From Ceratotherium simum simum (taxonomy: Eukaryota; Chordata; Mammalia; Perissodactyla; Rhinocerotidae), in assembly GCF_000283155.1 (NCBI RefSeq), contig NW_004454177.1:6907382-6971381 (forward strand): 64,000 nt of DNA, in the 5' to 3' direction. This document shows, piece by piece, positions 1-11,124 of the stretch (positions are counted from its first letter, which is position 1; each line of letters opens with the position of its first letter). Below the pieces are notes generated by a model. It saw only the letters and a program-made list of their open reading frames with translations. It had not been told where the DNA came from and searched no databases. The position numbers and the translations under genes were made by a program.

Positions 1-838
1 ACCAGAGAGCCAGTTCCTTGCTCCACAGAGCCAGTGTTGCATCACTTCCTGCCAGTGGTTTTTGTTTGGCCCTGGGGCCAGCACGTGAGCAGTGCCCACT
101 GAGAGGAATTGGGCTAGGTAGGTAGAATGGGCGACATAGTCCCACAAAGCAAGTCTTGGTGTAGACTTTTTTGTCTTCTCTCTGCTGGCTTTTAGCTTTC
201 AGTAGCAAAAGAGTTGCCTTCTGGCTGGTCCTTTGGCCTCTTTGCTCAGAGAACTTTCAAAGAATTTCTCACTTACCTTTATCTTTGGTAGTTGGGAAAC
301 TTTCCCCCTCTCCTTTTTCTCCAGAATGTTTGCATTCCCAACAACATGCATGTCAGTTAATTCCCCTCCCTTCCCTTCCTACCTCAGCCCCTAAGCCCAG
401 GCCTAACCTTGATTGTTATAGGAGACCATTTGAATATAGAGACCTGAAACCCTTTACCCAATACTCAAGCAGTACATTTTGCTTTCATTATTCAAATAGA
501 TGTTGGAATGGGCTAATTAGCATTAGGGTTGTGTTTCCTATTAAAATCGTTTTTAAAACCTGGTTTTGCCAAGGTCCAGTTCATCAGGAGATAAGCCCAG
601 TAGTTGCCAGGAGCTTTAACTCAAAAAAACCAACCAAGCAAACAAAACATATGTTCACATCCCAGGCTGTTAAGGACTGGAGCCAAAAGTGCTACCAGGA
701 GGATCCTGTCAACCTAGGTGTGTTATTCTTGACCATCCTTGGTCAGGAAGAAATATTCACTCCTCTTGAACTCCTATTTCTCTCCAAAATCCAGTCCATA
801 GGGTTGCATGACTCTGACCAATATTATACTTAGTAACC
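1..838 (+). other. SIK3: SIK3 intron, no exon recognised
   Basis: This is the 5' flank of the three recognised SIK3 coding exons and so is inferred to be intron. Open frames exist here, but none resembles SIK3 or another protein I know, and none is framed by convincing splice sites. Confidence 0.5.
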
Positions 839-839
839 A

Positions 840-1010
840 GTATTAAGAGAGCATTTATTAATTTCAGTTAAAGAGATAATTATTAAATACTGAGTATAGG
901 GCAATGTTCTGGAACACTGAAGGCTCACAGACATGTGTAAGATACAATTCTTGTCCTCAAAGAACTTACAGTCTAATATGAATGATTAAGAGAAGTACAC
1001 AATTGAACAT
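840..1010 (+). repeat. L2/MIR-type 3' tail fossil
   Basis: The stretch has the layout of an L2 3' end: an attattaaatactgag-like segment, then wording equivalent to 'cttgtcctcaaagaacttacagtcta'. It is diverged and family assignment is by eye. Confidence 0.4.
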
Positions 1011-1079
1011 TGTACCAGGAATAATGTTAGAGTAATCAGAGTCCAGTAAAGTCTTCTGACATTTAAAGAAAGAAAAGAT

Positions 1080-1220
1080 AGAGGAAGATGGCCACGGTTG
1101 TTAGCTCAGGGCCCATCTTCCTCAAGGAAAAAAGGGGAGGATTGGCATCAGATGTTAGCTCAGGGCTGGTCCTCCTCACAAAAAACAAAACAAAACAAAA
1201 ACAAACAAACAAACAAAACA
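1080..1220 (+). repeat. 5'-truncated ERE SINE with exact target-site duplication
   Basis: Only the 3' half of an ERE is present, with two successive gaggaagat...gttagctcaggg...cttcctca type blocks and a (CAAAA)/(CAAA) tail. It is flanked by the exact 10-bp direct repeat aagaaaagat at 1070-1079 and 1221-1230, so it inserted already truncated. It lies inside a SIK3 intron. Confidence 0.8.
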
Positions 1221-1299
1221 AAGAAAAGATTTATTTCTATTTGAAAGGGAAATTTCATAAAGATGAAAACCTTTGAGGTGGACCTAGAAGGATGAGTTG

Positions 1300-2110
1300 A
1301 TTTGGATTGGCAGGAATGGAAGTAGAAGAATCAAGCATTTCGGGAGAGGGAACAGTGAGAGCAAATGCACAGACTTGTGAATGGGTAGGAAGAGCTAAGT
1401 GGTCCCATTTGACTAGAGCTTAAAATATAGGGGAGAGTAGTGTGAGGTACTCATTGGAAGGTAGGCTGGGGCCCTGCTGTGAAAATGAAGTGTTTGGGCT
1501 CCCTATAGAAAGATTAATCTTTGTAGGGTAGTGGTGGAAGGATGGTTAGGAGGCTATTGTAGTAATCCAGGCAAGAGGTAATAGGGCTTCAGTGGAAGCA
1601 GTGAGATTGGAATGAAAGGGACTGAAGTGACCAGTATTGCGGAGGTAGATTCTTTAAACTTAAGGTGATGTGGAACCAGAAGTAAGGAATCAACAGGGAC
1701 CCTACGAACTCACACCCAGAAGATTAGGAAAATAGACACCCAAACAAGGATGTCTGAAAGGTGCTGTTTGTGAGGGAAGTCGATGAGTTTGGAATTGGAC
1801 ATGTTAAGTGTTAGATGTTGGTTAGCTATCCAGGGAAAGATATGTAGTAAATAGTTGGAATTATGGATCTGGAGCTTAAAAGAGCATTTCAGTAATTCCT
1901 TACATAGAGGCAATATAGTTGAAGCCATGAAAATACATGATATTGCCAAAGTGTGGGAAGAGAGAGTAGATCAAGGATAGAAATGTAAAGGATGCTTGCT
2001 TGTAAAGAGTGGAGGAGCCATGAAAGGAGTTGGGAGCAGTAGTTTGAGAAGTAGAGGAGAGGAGCAGGATGGTACACTGAGATGGAAGCCAAGGAAGGAG
2101 AGAAAAAGCA
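1300..2110 (-). repeat. L2/CR1-type LINE remnant, reverse-transcriptase part
   Basis: The minus strand around 1710-1949 can be read as a diverged L2-type reverse-transcriptase tail. It has a W-[IM]-x-N-[RQ]-H-L-x-L-N-M-S-x-[ST]-[EK]-L-I-x-F-P pattern. The complement of 1540-1610 has the cctggattactgcaatagcctcctaa wording of L2. The frame is broken, so this is a fossil in a SIK3 intron. Confidence 0.6.
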
Positions 2111-2509
2111 TCCACAGAATGGAGGCCTCCTAGGCTAGAGGTTCCTGAAAGCTCCAAGAGTGATTTTTATGTGCGTCTAGGTTTGGGAACATAGCACTGT
2201 CAAGTCAACAGAGAAATGAAGAAAAAAGGAAAGGTTCACTGTGATCCAGCCAACCTCCGATCTGTGGGATTTTTCTCTTAAGGGTATGATGCCTTCATAA
2301 AGAGGCTCATATTCACTGGAGGACTTAGGGTTGGCCATCTGCTCCAGGCTCCTCTAAGCGCCATCACCAGCCAGCTGAGGATTAGCAGATAGTGCACATG
2401 TGGTCTTCACCCTTGCTTATCGTCCCTTGCAAGACATTTCTTTGATGGGAGTTGACAGTGTGGGGAGAAACTCTAGGTCTGCTGACCCTATTTTGCTCTG
2501 TCTCCTCAG

Positions 2510-5348
2510 AGTCTGTCATAGGGAACTGCATGGATAGAAGTTCTCCAGGACAAGCAATGGGGCTGCCAGATCACAATGGACTTGGGTACCCAGCACGCCC
2601 CTCAGTCAATGAGCACCACAGGCCCCGGACCCTCCAGAGACACCACACGATTCAGAACAGCGATGATGCTTACGTATGTTGGTCTCCTCCTGCTTCTACG
2701 AGGTGGGATCCTACCAGTCCCAACCTTGAAAACAGAACTTAGTAATGTGGGGTAGCATCTACTCCTCCATTCTTCTCAACCAGAGTCCAGCACCTCTGGG
2801 AACTATGGGAGCATGTCTTCGGACCACCCTAACAGACCAGTCCCTAACTCCAGTAGAATCTATACCCCAAATTTTAGACTGAGGAATCAAGGGTAGTTAT
2901 CATCTGTTCCCTCTAGTCTTAGTTATTGAACTTCTCCCCAAACAGTCTAAACTCAAGCCCCAGCAAGTGAACCCTTAGGCTCTTAGTTAGGTTTCTGGTA
3001 GCTACATTGAACTTATTCAGATAAAGGGAGCTAGTCTGGCTCAGCAAAGCTTCATTTTCCTACAGCAGACTCTTAGGGCAGCACTGCCTAATACAGTAGC
3101 AACTAGCCACATGTAGCTATTCAAATTTAAATGTACAGATCTTCCTTGACTTATGATGGGGCTACATCCCGAGAAACCCATTGTAAGCTGAAAATATCCT
3201 AAGTCGAAAATGCATTGAATACGCCTAACCTACTGAACACCGTGGCTTAGCCTAGATTACCTTAAAAGTGCTCAAAACACTTACAGTAGTCTACAGTTAG
3301 GCAAAATCGTCTCACACAAAGCCTATTTTATAATAAAGTGTTGAATATCTCATGTAATTTATTGAATACTATGCTGAAACAGAATGGTTGTCTGGGTACA
3401 GAATGGGGGTCAGTGTCTCGGTTGTTCACCCTCGTGATCGCGGGGCTTACTGGGAGCTGCGGCTGCTGCCCCTGCCCAGCATCACGAGAGAGGATTGTAC
3501 CGCTTATCACCAGCCCAGGAAATGATCAAAATGCAAAATCTGAAGTATGGTTTCTACTGAAGTCCTACTGCTTTCGCACCATTGTAAAGTTGAAAAATTG
3601 TAAGTCGAACCATCGTTAAGTCGGAAACTGTCTGTAAAATAAAACAAAATAAAATAAAAAATTTAGTTCCTCCGTCACACTAGTCACATTACGAGTGCTC
3701 GGTACCCACTGTGGCTAGTGGCTAGTGGCTCCGTATTGGACAGGGCAGATAAAGAATATTTCCCTCCTCATAGAGAGTGCTATTGGACACTGGTGTCCTA
3801 ACACAGACTCCTAGTGGTGATAGTGTGATGGGGATAGGTCAGAAATAGGGTTTTCAAAGGCGATGTAGGTGTCAAGGGCATCTGACCACCAGCTGAGATT
3901 CACCACGCCCTCCTCCACCCCTACCCGCTCTGTGGGGGAAAGCTGAGGCAGCTTCCCACACTCTTGCCACTGCAGCATCCCCCTTTGGGTGGCACTGCAG
4001 AGGAAGGGAGTCTGGATGGTACTGCTTGGGAGTGATGCCTGGGACTGCTCTTTCCCTGGGCTGTTAGAGGGAACAGCTATCTCTAAGGGTCACCTGGCAG
4101 TGGCACATTGTCTGGTGTCCTTACTTCTTCTCCTAATGTTGTCTGCAGGTGCAGCTGGATAACTTGCCAGGAATGAGTCTCGTGGCTGGGAAAGCACTTA
4201 GTTCTGCCCGGATGTCGGATGCAGTTCTCAGTCAGTCCTCGCTCATGGGGAGTCAGCAGTTTCAGGATGGGGAAAATGAGGGTAAGGGGCCTTACACGTG
4301 GGGCACCCTGGAGAAGTTCCTGGAGGGCCCCCCCGCCATCTTCACCAGTGACTGCTCCCCTCTTCTGTATAAAGAGTTTATGGGAAGGCAGAGCCACAGC
4401 ATCCCCATGGGGTTCTGGACACAAAACCCTTCCCCACTTCTCTTCCCCCGAATGTGGGTGCCTGAAGGAGCATGTCTTCTGGTTGAGAGCAGGGGTGTCA
4501 CATTTCTGTTTGTGATGCTGTGTGAAGATAGTCCTTTAATAACTCTTTTTCTGGTTCTGATGAGAAGCATTGTGTTCTAATGGAATATTTCTACCTCTCC
4601 TTAGAACCAAGAAAGGGAAGGTGTCTTAATAAATATGAAGCATAGCCCTGGAAATGGCCAGGTCTGCAGTAAATTGTGACTGCACCCTTTACAGGCTCCA
4701 CAGGCAAGGAGCTTAACCTTTCTGAGGCTTGAGGTTGTCCTCTGTAAAGTGGCAGAAATAGTAGAGCCTATATCCTAGACTGTGCTGTGACATTAACTGG
4801 CTTAGTGAGTTTAAAGTGCTTAGAACAATGCCTGGAACACAGAGAGTTCCCGGTAATCAGTGTCTGCTAGCAGTAAAGTTGTCTTCTCCCCTAAAGAGCT
4901 AAGTCTTTCAGAAGGAGTGGTGGTTGTCTTCTCTCACACTACCATAGTTGATAGTGCTTGATGGTGGGAAACAGTGAAGGAAAAGGGAACAATGAAACAC
5001 TTAGAGACTATAGGAAGAATCCTGGCCCCCACCCCAAAGTCACTAAACACACTGAGGGCCTGTTACGAGCCCGGATTTGGGTCTGGGAGTCAGCTACAGG
5101 GTGCTCAGACTTCTCTTCCTCCTCTCTCTCCTTTGCCCACCTTCCCTCCTAGTTCCCTGCAAATCTCACATGTTCTTTCTGGTCGTGCAGAATGCGGGGA
5201 GAGTCTAGGAGGTCATGAGCACTCAGACCTGACTGATGGCAGCCAGCATTTAAACTCCTCTTGCTATCCATCAACGTGTATTACAGACATTCTGCTCAGC
5301 TACAAGCACCCCGAGGTCTCCTTCAGCATGGAACAGGCAGGCGTGTAA
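2510..5348 (+). CDS. SIK3: SIK3, last three coding exons (3' part of gene)
   Basis: Salt-inducible kinase 3 is a cytoplasmic AMPK-related serine/threonine kinase that phosphorylates CRTCs and class IIa HDACs. The window holds only the C-terminal 150 residues, downstream of the kinase and UBA domains. Exons: 2510-2673 (acceptor ...tctcctcag, donor gtatgt), 4149-4281 (acceptor tgtctgcag, donor gtaagg) and 5191-5348 (acceptor gtcgtgcag), with TAA at 5346-5348. Joins are in frame (TAC|GTG, then G|AA). The translated tail contains RPRTLQRHHTIQNSDDAYVQ and ends SYKHPEVSFSMEQAGV, which I recognise as the SIK3 C terminus. The first acceptor is ambiguous because AGAG allows a start at 2510 or 2512. 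The gene runs towards APOA1, as in other mammals. Earlier exons lie outside the window. Confidence 0.93.
3078..3748. repeat. hAT-type short DNA transposon, split by a nested element
   Basis: The left end (cagcactgcctaataca) and right end (ccgtattggacagggcag) form imperfect inverted termini. The inner halves carry the 'tagccacatgtagctattcaaattt' and 'gtggctagtggct' wording of a common mammalian hAT-Charlie relative. The two halves are separated by the TA-flanked element at 3136-3634. Confidence 0.6.
3136..3634. mobile_element. Tigger-like (pogo/Tc1-mariner) non-autonomous DNA transposon
   Basis: The ends are inverted copies of each other (left cagatcttccttgacttatg, right complement cagacagtttccgacttaac) and are flanked by TA at 3134-3135 and 3635-3636, the mariner/pogo target duplication. 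The internal 'taagtcgaaaatgcatt' and 'ttgtaagtcgaaccatcg' wording is typical of a widespread mammalian Tigger-group element. There is no transposase frame. Confidence 0.7.
4660..4865 (-). repeat. MIR SINE
   Basis: Reverse-oriented MIR core and tail: 'aaggagcttaacctttctgaggcttgaggttgtcctctgtaaa' through 'gcttagaacaatgcctggaacaca'. It lies in a SIK3 intron. Confidence 0.65.
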
Positions 5349-6339
5349 CAGGAAATGGAGAGTGAGTATCACCCTGGCCAGGGCCAGACCAGCCCTTTGG
5401 CCCAGTGCCAGCTCCTGATCCTGTCAGGGGATTCCTTGCATGTGTGGTAGCCAGTGAGGTCGACAATGCCACTCTTCCCCTCATGGTCTTTGCATCTTCC
5501 TGCTCTTTCATTAAGCACTGTGCTAGTGGTTTGGGGGTGTGGGCAGGGGGCATACAGAAGAAATGCTGGCCAGAGTCCCTTGGTTTACTTATGGGGGATG
5601 AGGCACGTGTGTTATCGGTGCTGTAGCCTTCACAGAGACCGTCAGTGAGCTACAGCTTCAGAGGACAGAGGGGATCCCTGGCCAGGGTAATAAGGAAAGA
5701 AGGCAGTCCTTGAGCTCAGTCCTGAAAGATAAAACCCAGCAAGAAAACATGTGCAGCCATATTTTTTAAGGCTGTGCTGTGGCAGAATATCCTAGACAGG
5801 GGGAATAGGTGATCAGAGGCCGGTGGTAGAAAATGGGTAAATTGACCAGTTTGTCTGGAGTAATGCCTAAAAGTACATAGTATTGGGTCTGTCTTTCAAA
5901 ACTCTTTGACAGAAAAGACTTGAGGCAAGTTAAGCCATCTGGCAAATCCATATTAGAGCCTCAATATGGCAAACCTCTTAAAATACCTGAGGTAAAGTAA
6001 ACCAGTTGCATTTATAAAAAAGTTTTCAGTTGAATATTTGAGATGTTCTTTTTGGAGACTAATCCTCCTGTGTGTCTGCTCTGTTGTAGGTTTGTGTACA
6101 GCTCGGGAATGAAGAGGTTGACTTTAAACCAACAGTATCTAGCAGCATTGCGCCAAATTGCCGTTGTGTTTCTCTCCACCCAGAGTGTCGTGGCTCCTTT
6201 CCTCACGTTTGGTTCATCAGTGTGCTGTTCTTTGGGTTCTGAGGGGGTTTTGCCATGTTTGCTTGTATGACCAAGTCACCAAGGAAATAAACAGGAAATC
6301 CATGTTCGCCACTTTTTGTGAAAGCGTATTTGGTGTATT

Positions 6340-6505
6340 TGAGTTGGTGCTTTGGTTTGCTTTGGTTTGGGTTTTGGTTTGTTTTTGTTTTATTTTGTTT
6401 TTTGTTTTGGTTTTGATATGTTTTCTTTTGGAGGTGATTTTCTTTTTTTCTTTCTTTTGTGTCTTTTTTTTTTTTTTTCCCTTTCTTTTCTTTTTTGAGA
6501 CAGAA
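6340..6505. repeat. T/G-rich then T/C-rich low-complexity tract
   Basis: About 160 bases of almost pure pyrimidine plus G: a GGTTT-type array passing into TTTCTTT runs and a run of about 14 T. The lysine-rich minus-strand frames across it are artefacts of composition. Confidence 0.8.
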
Positions 6506-6999
6506 GGGCAAAGCAGTTAGAGTACAGAGGCCAGGGGACCCAGAGCCACTCCTCTCCCAGCTTCCACCCACAGAGCACCCTCCGGGCCTTGCATTGCTCC
6601 CCCACAGGAGCAAATTCTAAAGGAGAACATCCTCTGGAATTGTAGTGGCTGGAGAAAGGGAGAGTGGTAGGGGTGATGGCCTCTGGCACTTGGAGAGCAA
6701 AAGTGGAACCTGGGGAAGTCTTCAGTGCTGGGATCCACTGAAACATGTCTGGCCCAGCCAAGGTCAGATCAGAACGTTAGCCTGGAGGCTGCAAGTGACC
6801 TGGCATTGATGGGGTGCTGGTTAGAGTGTCTCCGTGTGAGCCTTCTCTGCTGCATACTCAGCTCCCCTCTTGTAACCTGGAAAGTCGGTTCCCTTTACCA
6901 TCCTGCTGGTTCTACCCATGGACTGAACCAACCCAACAGTGGGGCACTATGCTTTGTGTCACCTTTCATCCTCATTTTATATTGTGCTGTAAAAAGAAT

Positions 7000-7065
7000 T
7001 GTCTCCATATATGTATATATATACATATATATATATATACACACACACGTGTATATGTATATCTA
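7000..7065. repeat. (TA)n/(CA)n microsatellite
   Basis: An alternating tatatg/tatata/acacac tract of about 60 bases, a compound purine-pyrimidine dinucleotide repeat within the likely SIK3 3' UTR. Confidence 0.85.
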
Positions 7066-7218
7066 TGTATGCTTTTCCCTTTCAGCCTCTTTGTCACAAG
7101 CAAGAAGAATAGGAGGTTGTCTCGAGTCTTGTCTCTCTCCTAACATTCTCCTCCTCCCTGGGCATCCTCAGCCCCTATTTTAATTCTGTATCATGTAGGA
7201 ATTGTTTTTGGTAAATGT

Positions 7219-7259
7219 TGATATTATTATTATTATTGTTATTATTATTAATAAATAAA
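7219..7259 (+). promoter_or_regulatory. SIK3: (TTA)n tract ending in tandem polyadenylation signals
   Basis: A TTA trinucleotide run leads directly into two overlapping AATAAA hexamers at 7250-7255 and 7254-7259. This is a candidate proximal SIK3 3' end. Because the hexamers arise from the repeat itself, the signal may be incidental. Confidence 0.45.
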
Positions 7260-8316
7260 AACAAAAGGAATTTTTGTTTTAAAGAGAAATGTTTAACCAG
7301 ATTCTGTTCTATTTGAATTGTGACTTGCACCTTTTGTTCAAAGTATTTTATTTAGACATTGTAATTGTGACCAGTTCTCTCTTGTACCAGTGACAGACAT
7401 AGTGGTCTCCTTTCCCCAGTTGAAGCAGTGCATATGCAATAGCTATTGTGTCACTATCTTTATTTTTCTTCACTGTTAGAAACCAAAGTCTTCTCTGCTG
7501 GCTGGGGGCTGACAGAGGATCTGGGTTATCTCCTTCTGATCTTCAAAACAAGAAAGAGATGTTAAATATTTTGACTCTTGATCCTTTTTCCTGGGAGAGG
7601 AGAGTAAAAGGTCCCCAGTCCCCTCCTAGTCTTTCATCCTGAATTTGCACAGAAGAAAGCGGGTGCCCAGCATGGCCATCCTGCTGCTGCTGACGGGATC
7701 CCCATGCAGCTTGTCCTTCTCACTGATATTGGCAGCTCAGCTCCTGGACCCAATATCCCTCAAGTGGATTTCTGCAGAGCAAGAGTCTTTCTCGGGATCT
7801 TTTCTATGGTCCCCAATCTCCCCTCCACTTGGTGGGGCCACCAACTACTCACCAGACAGAGGCTACCAAGAAAGCCCTAACAGCTACTGTTTGACTTCTC
7901 GGGGCTCGTTGCAACCTCGATGCCCCCAGCTGTCCCCCCCGCCCCCACACCGCCCAAGCTCAGCCTGTTCCATTGACGTGGTACTGTATCGATGGAAGAC
8001 CAGACTGCCACCCCCAGCAACCACCCAGATGGAAGCCAGTGAGCCTATTAACCGTGCCATCTTGCGAACTACACTTTTAAAAAATCATTGCTTTGTATTG
8101 TAGTAACCAATATGCGCAGTATATGTTGAATGTATATGAATATACTTTCCTATTTCTGTTCTTTGAAAATGTCAGAAGTATTTTCTCTTTCTCATTTATG
8201 TTGAACTAAAAAAGGATTAAAAAAACCTCCAGACCCAAGTTGCAATAAGACCTTTAGTCCTTTCTTTATGGGCACTTACAACTTAGTAACTTAGTTGGAC
8301 AGTAGGGGATTGTGAA

Positions 8317-8322
8317 AATAAA
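8317..8322 (+). promoter_or_regulatory. SIK3: Candidate distal SIK3 polyadenylation signal
   Basis: An AATAAA hexamer about 3 kb after the stop codon, in AT-rich sequence that could still be 3' UTR. Transcript data would be needed to choose between this and the 7.25 kb site. Confidence 0.35.
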
Positions 8323-8340
8323 AACCTGATTACGATCTTA

Positions 8341-11124
8341 TGTTGATATATTATTTGCCTCGTGGTTCAGAGTCTAGTTGGGAGAAGCATCCAGCTGGGT
8401 AGAAGCTGGAACGCTGGAGGCTGCAGAAGTCTGTCTACCAAGTGTGAGTGGAACTTTGAGCAATCCACTGTCTCACCCCACCTTGTAAAAGTAGCATTCT
8501 CTAGAATCCGGAACTCAGCTCCACACTGTGTCTGCAGGTACCTGGCTTGGACTCTGCCCCTCAGAAGGGAGCATTTGAGTTTGCTGAGTTGGATGGAAAA
8601 TAGATTCCTTGAGAGGGTACTTTTGAAAGAGTAGAAGGAGGGCCTCAAAGAGTTGGCACAGGCTAGGGCCTTTATGAGGTGACTTCAGTCAGCCCAGAGA
8701 TGTGATCCCCAAAAAGTGTTAGGATAGAAAGGGGACTTACCTAGAGTTTTGCCCTTTTCCCACACCTGGACTCCAACAGGGCAGGGTAGAATTTCCAGCA
8801 AGATCCCAGGCATGGCTAAGAGAAAGCTGATTGAAGGTCTTCTCTGAAGCAAGATGACTGAAGCTGGAAATATTGACTGTGTTTGTAGAAAGAAGAGTGA
8901 GAGGAGGGAACTTACCAAGGCTTTCGAGTCCCTGGTGGACTAGAAAATCACTGTGGGACTATTTAGAACAGAAAAGAACCTTCTCAAGCAGGGTCTTCTA
9001 GAAATCGTCTGTCTGTACACACTCCCATGGAAGGCTGGGTGAGTGTCTCTGGAACCAAACAGCAGTATACCCAGGTGCCTTCCAACAACTGGTAACAACC
9101 TTTTGCAATAGGTGCCACTCTCCCCAAGTCAGCCAAGGTGCCTTTGGGACAAGCACAGAGGAATCAGTGCATTGCCTCCTGGATAGATCTGGAGATCTGG
9201 GCTCTAGAAAATAGAAGGCATGCTGACAGATCCTTACTGGTCTTCTTTCTGACTTTGTGGTACCCCCTACCCAACTCCAACTGCAAAGATGAAGAATTCA
9301 GAAGGCTGGCGTGCCTGCCAAGGAGCCAGACCCCTGCTCATGCTGGTCACAGGTGAGCTCTGTCGTCACCTTAGTCTCCTAGGCAGAGGGGCAGGAGAGA
9401 ATCTTGCATTTGGTTGGTTACAATGCCCTGCCCTAGGGTCTAAACTAGGGCTCTATTTACCACCAGGAGCTACAATAAAATTGCCAAATAGGAAATATTG
9501 GGAGGGGGGGCTCCTCTCTCCCCTGATCAGTCCAAACCTCCCCAACCCCCAGTCTCCCATCCTGACCTGCACCACATGCTCTCAGATGAAACGTTCTGAG
9601 CGGGGTCCGTGATCCAGGGCCAAATGCTTAAGAGTTTCCTGAGTCTCCCAAGGCCCGCTCCTTCAGATGACTCTTTACCATCCTGGGGACACTTGCGTTA
9701 GTGCACCAGTGTCGTTCATTGAGCAAATATTTGTTGAGTGTCTGTTATGTGCCAGACCAAGCAAGGGGACAGAGTCCTCCCAGTGCAGACTGACCAGTAC
9801 GACGTTGGGACATAAATTGTGAAATGAGTTGCTAATCATTCTGAGCAAAATCCACTCCTGCAGTCAGCTAGCAGCACTGTCACATGTGTCAGGGGACCCA
9901 GGGCCAGCCACTTGGTCACCCACTTCTGGAGACTCCCATGATCAGGGGAAGAGAGTAGTGGGACTAAGGGCCTATGTTGGTGGGCCCTCACCCACTAGGC
10001 AGCTAGTCCAATCCATGGGCACTCGACACCTCTAACAATACAGGATAGACCCCACGTCTGATTCTGAGATATGCCCAGTTTGTTGGTGGTGGTATTTCCA
10101 TAGGCCTCCATCCAGAAAGACTTCCTTCTCTAAAATATTAGTAACAAGGGTCTTGGGCTAGTTTAAGCCAAATATCTTACAATGAAACGGAGTAGACACG
10201 CTAGTGTGTGTGTGTGTGTATAAGTATAAGATATACTTACCTAATAAGTATATTAGAAAAGAAACCTTCCTGCTTGGTAAGGTGCTGTCAAACAGCACTC
10301 CCTAGCCTGATGCCTTGAAATTCCCAAGCCAGGAAGCTAAGAAGTCCTGAGCAGAGTACAAGGCACCATGGGAGTCAGGGCCCTGCTGCTGGTGGCCAAC
10401 AGGCCACCATCAAAGCACTAGAAGCCAGGCCTCCTGATTCCCAGTCCTGCGAACACCAAATACTAATGGCTGGAGAACGCAGGGCAGCTGTTTGCAGCTC
10501 TGAGCTGCAGTCTTCTCTCAGGCAAAATAATAAGGAGAATATCTGGCCAGCTGGCCTTACAGCAACATACTAAGTTAATTGTGAAAATGCTTTGGCCACT
10601 AAAGAACTATGCAAATGTCGGATCCCAGATTTAGCCATAATAATTATTTCAGTAATAAACCAAAGAGAAGGGTAAAACAGTGGCAAGTAGCTTGGAGTCC
10701 AACCAGTAAGCTTCTGAAATCCCCCATATGCTGGCTGGGACAAGCTCTACCCCAAAAATGAAAAGAAGCTCTCTCAGCCTGAGACACCAGGAGCTGCCCT
10801 AGCAGGGGAGCGGCCTCCCTCCCACTCTGCAAACAACAGGCAGGAAGCTGGGTTGGCCAAGTGGCAGCCCAGGCAGACTGTTTGCTGAGTCTCCCTCTGC
10901 ACGGTCCCACAGACCCCTGCGGGGGGTGTGTGGGGGGTAGTCCTGGAACAGAGGTCCCACACCTCAGCATCTGCAAGTCAGGGCCACGCGGAGAAAATGC
11001 GATTCCCTGCCTTGCCCCACTTCTGCTGCCAGAAGCCGAGGTCTTAGCTCTGGTCTGACAATGCAAACTTGTTCAGTGGGAACAAGGGGATAGAAGGCCA
11101 GAAATTGCGATTCTGGGACATAGA
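8341..11124. other. SIK3-APOA1 intergenic, proximal part
   Basis: No exon, RNA gene or recent mobile element recognised. An L2/MIR-like segment lies at 9715-9850 ('gagcaaatatttgttgagtgtctgttatgtgccaga') and a short (GT)n at 10203-10220. Frames such as 10644-11066 on the minus strand have no recognisable protein character. Confidence 0.6.

Larger units (their letters stand above)
5349..8340 (+). other. SIK3: SIK3 3' UTR (end uncertain)
   Basis: Sequence following the SIK3 stop has no further exon signature. It contains candidate polyadenylation signals: overlapping AATAAA at 7250-7255 and 7254-7259, and AATAAA at 8317-8322. Human SIK3 has a multi-kilobase 3' UTR, so use of the distal site is plausible. 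The T-rich, (TA)n and (TTA)n tracts inside would then be transcribed. Frames here such as 7645-8103 show no family resemblance. Confidence 0.5.

Noticed and set aside
171..833. 220-codon plus-strand frame at the window start
   Set aside because: It lies in a SIK3 intron and resembles neither SIK3 nor any family; the frame includes ordinary intronic pyrimidine runs.
6203..6761. Lysine-rich minus-strand frames over the T-rich tract
   Set aside because: They translate a low-complexity T-rich tract and lie antisense to the SIK3 3' UTR.
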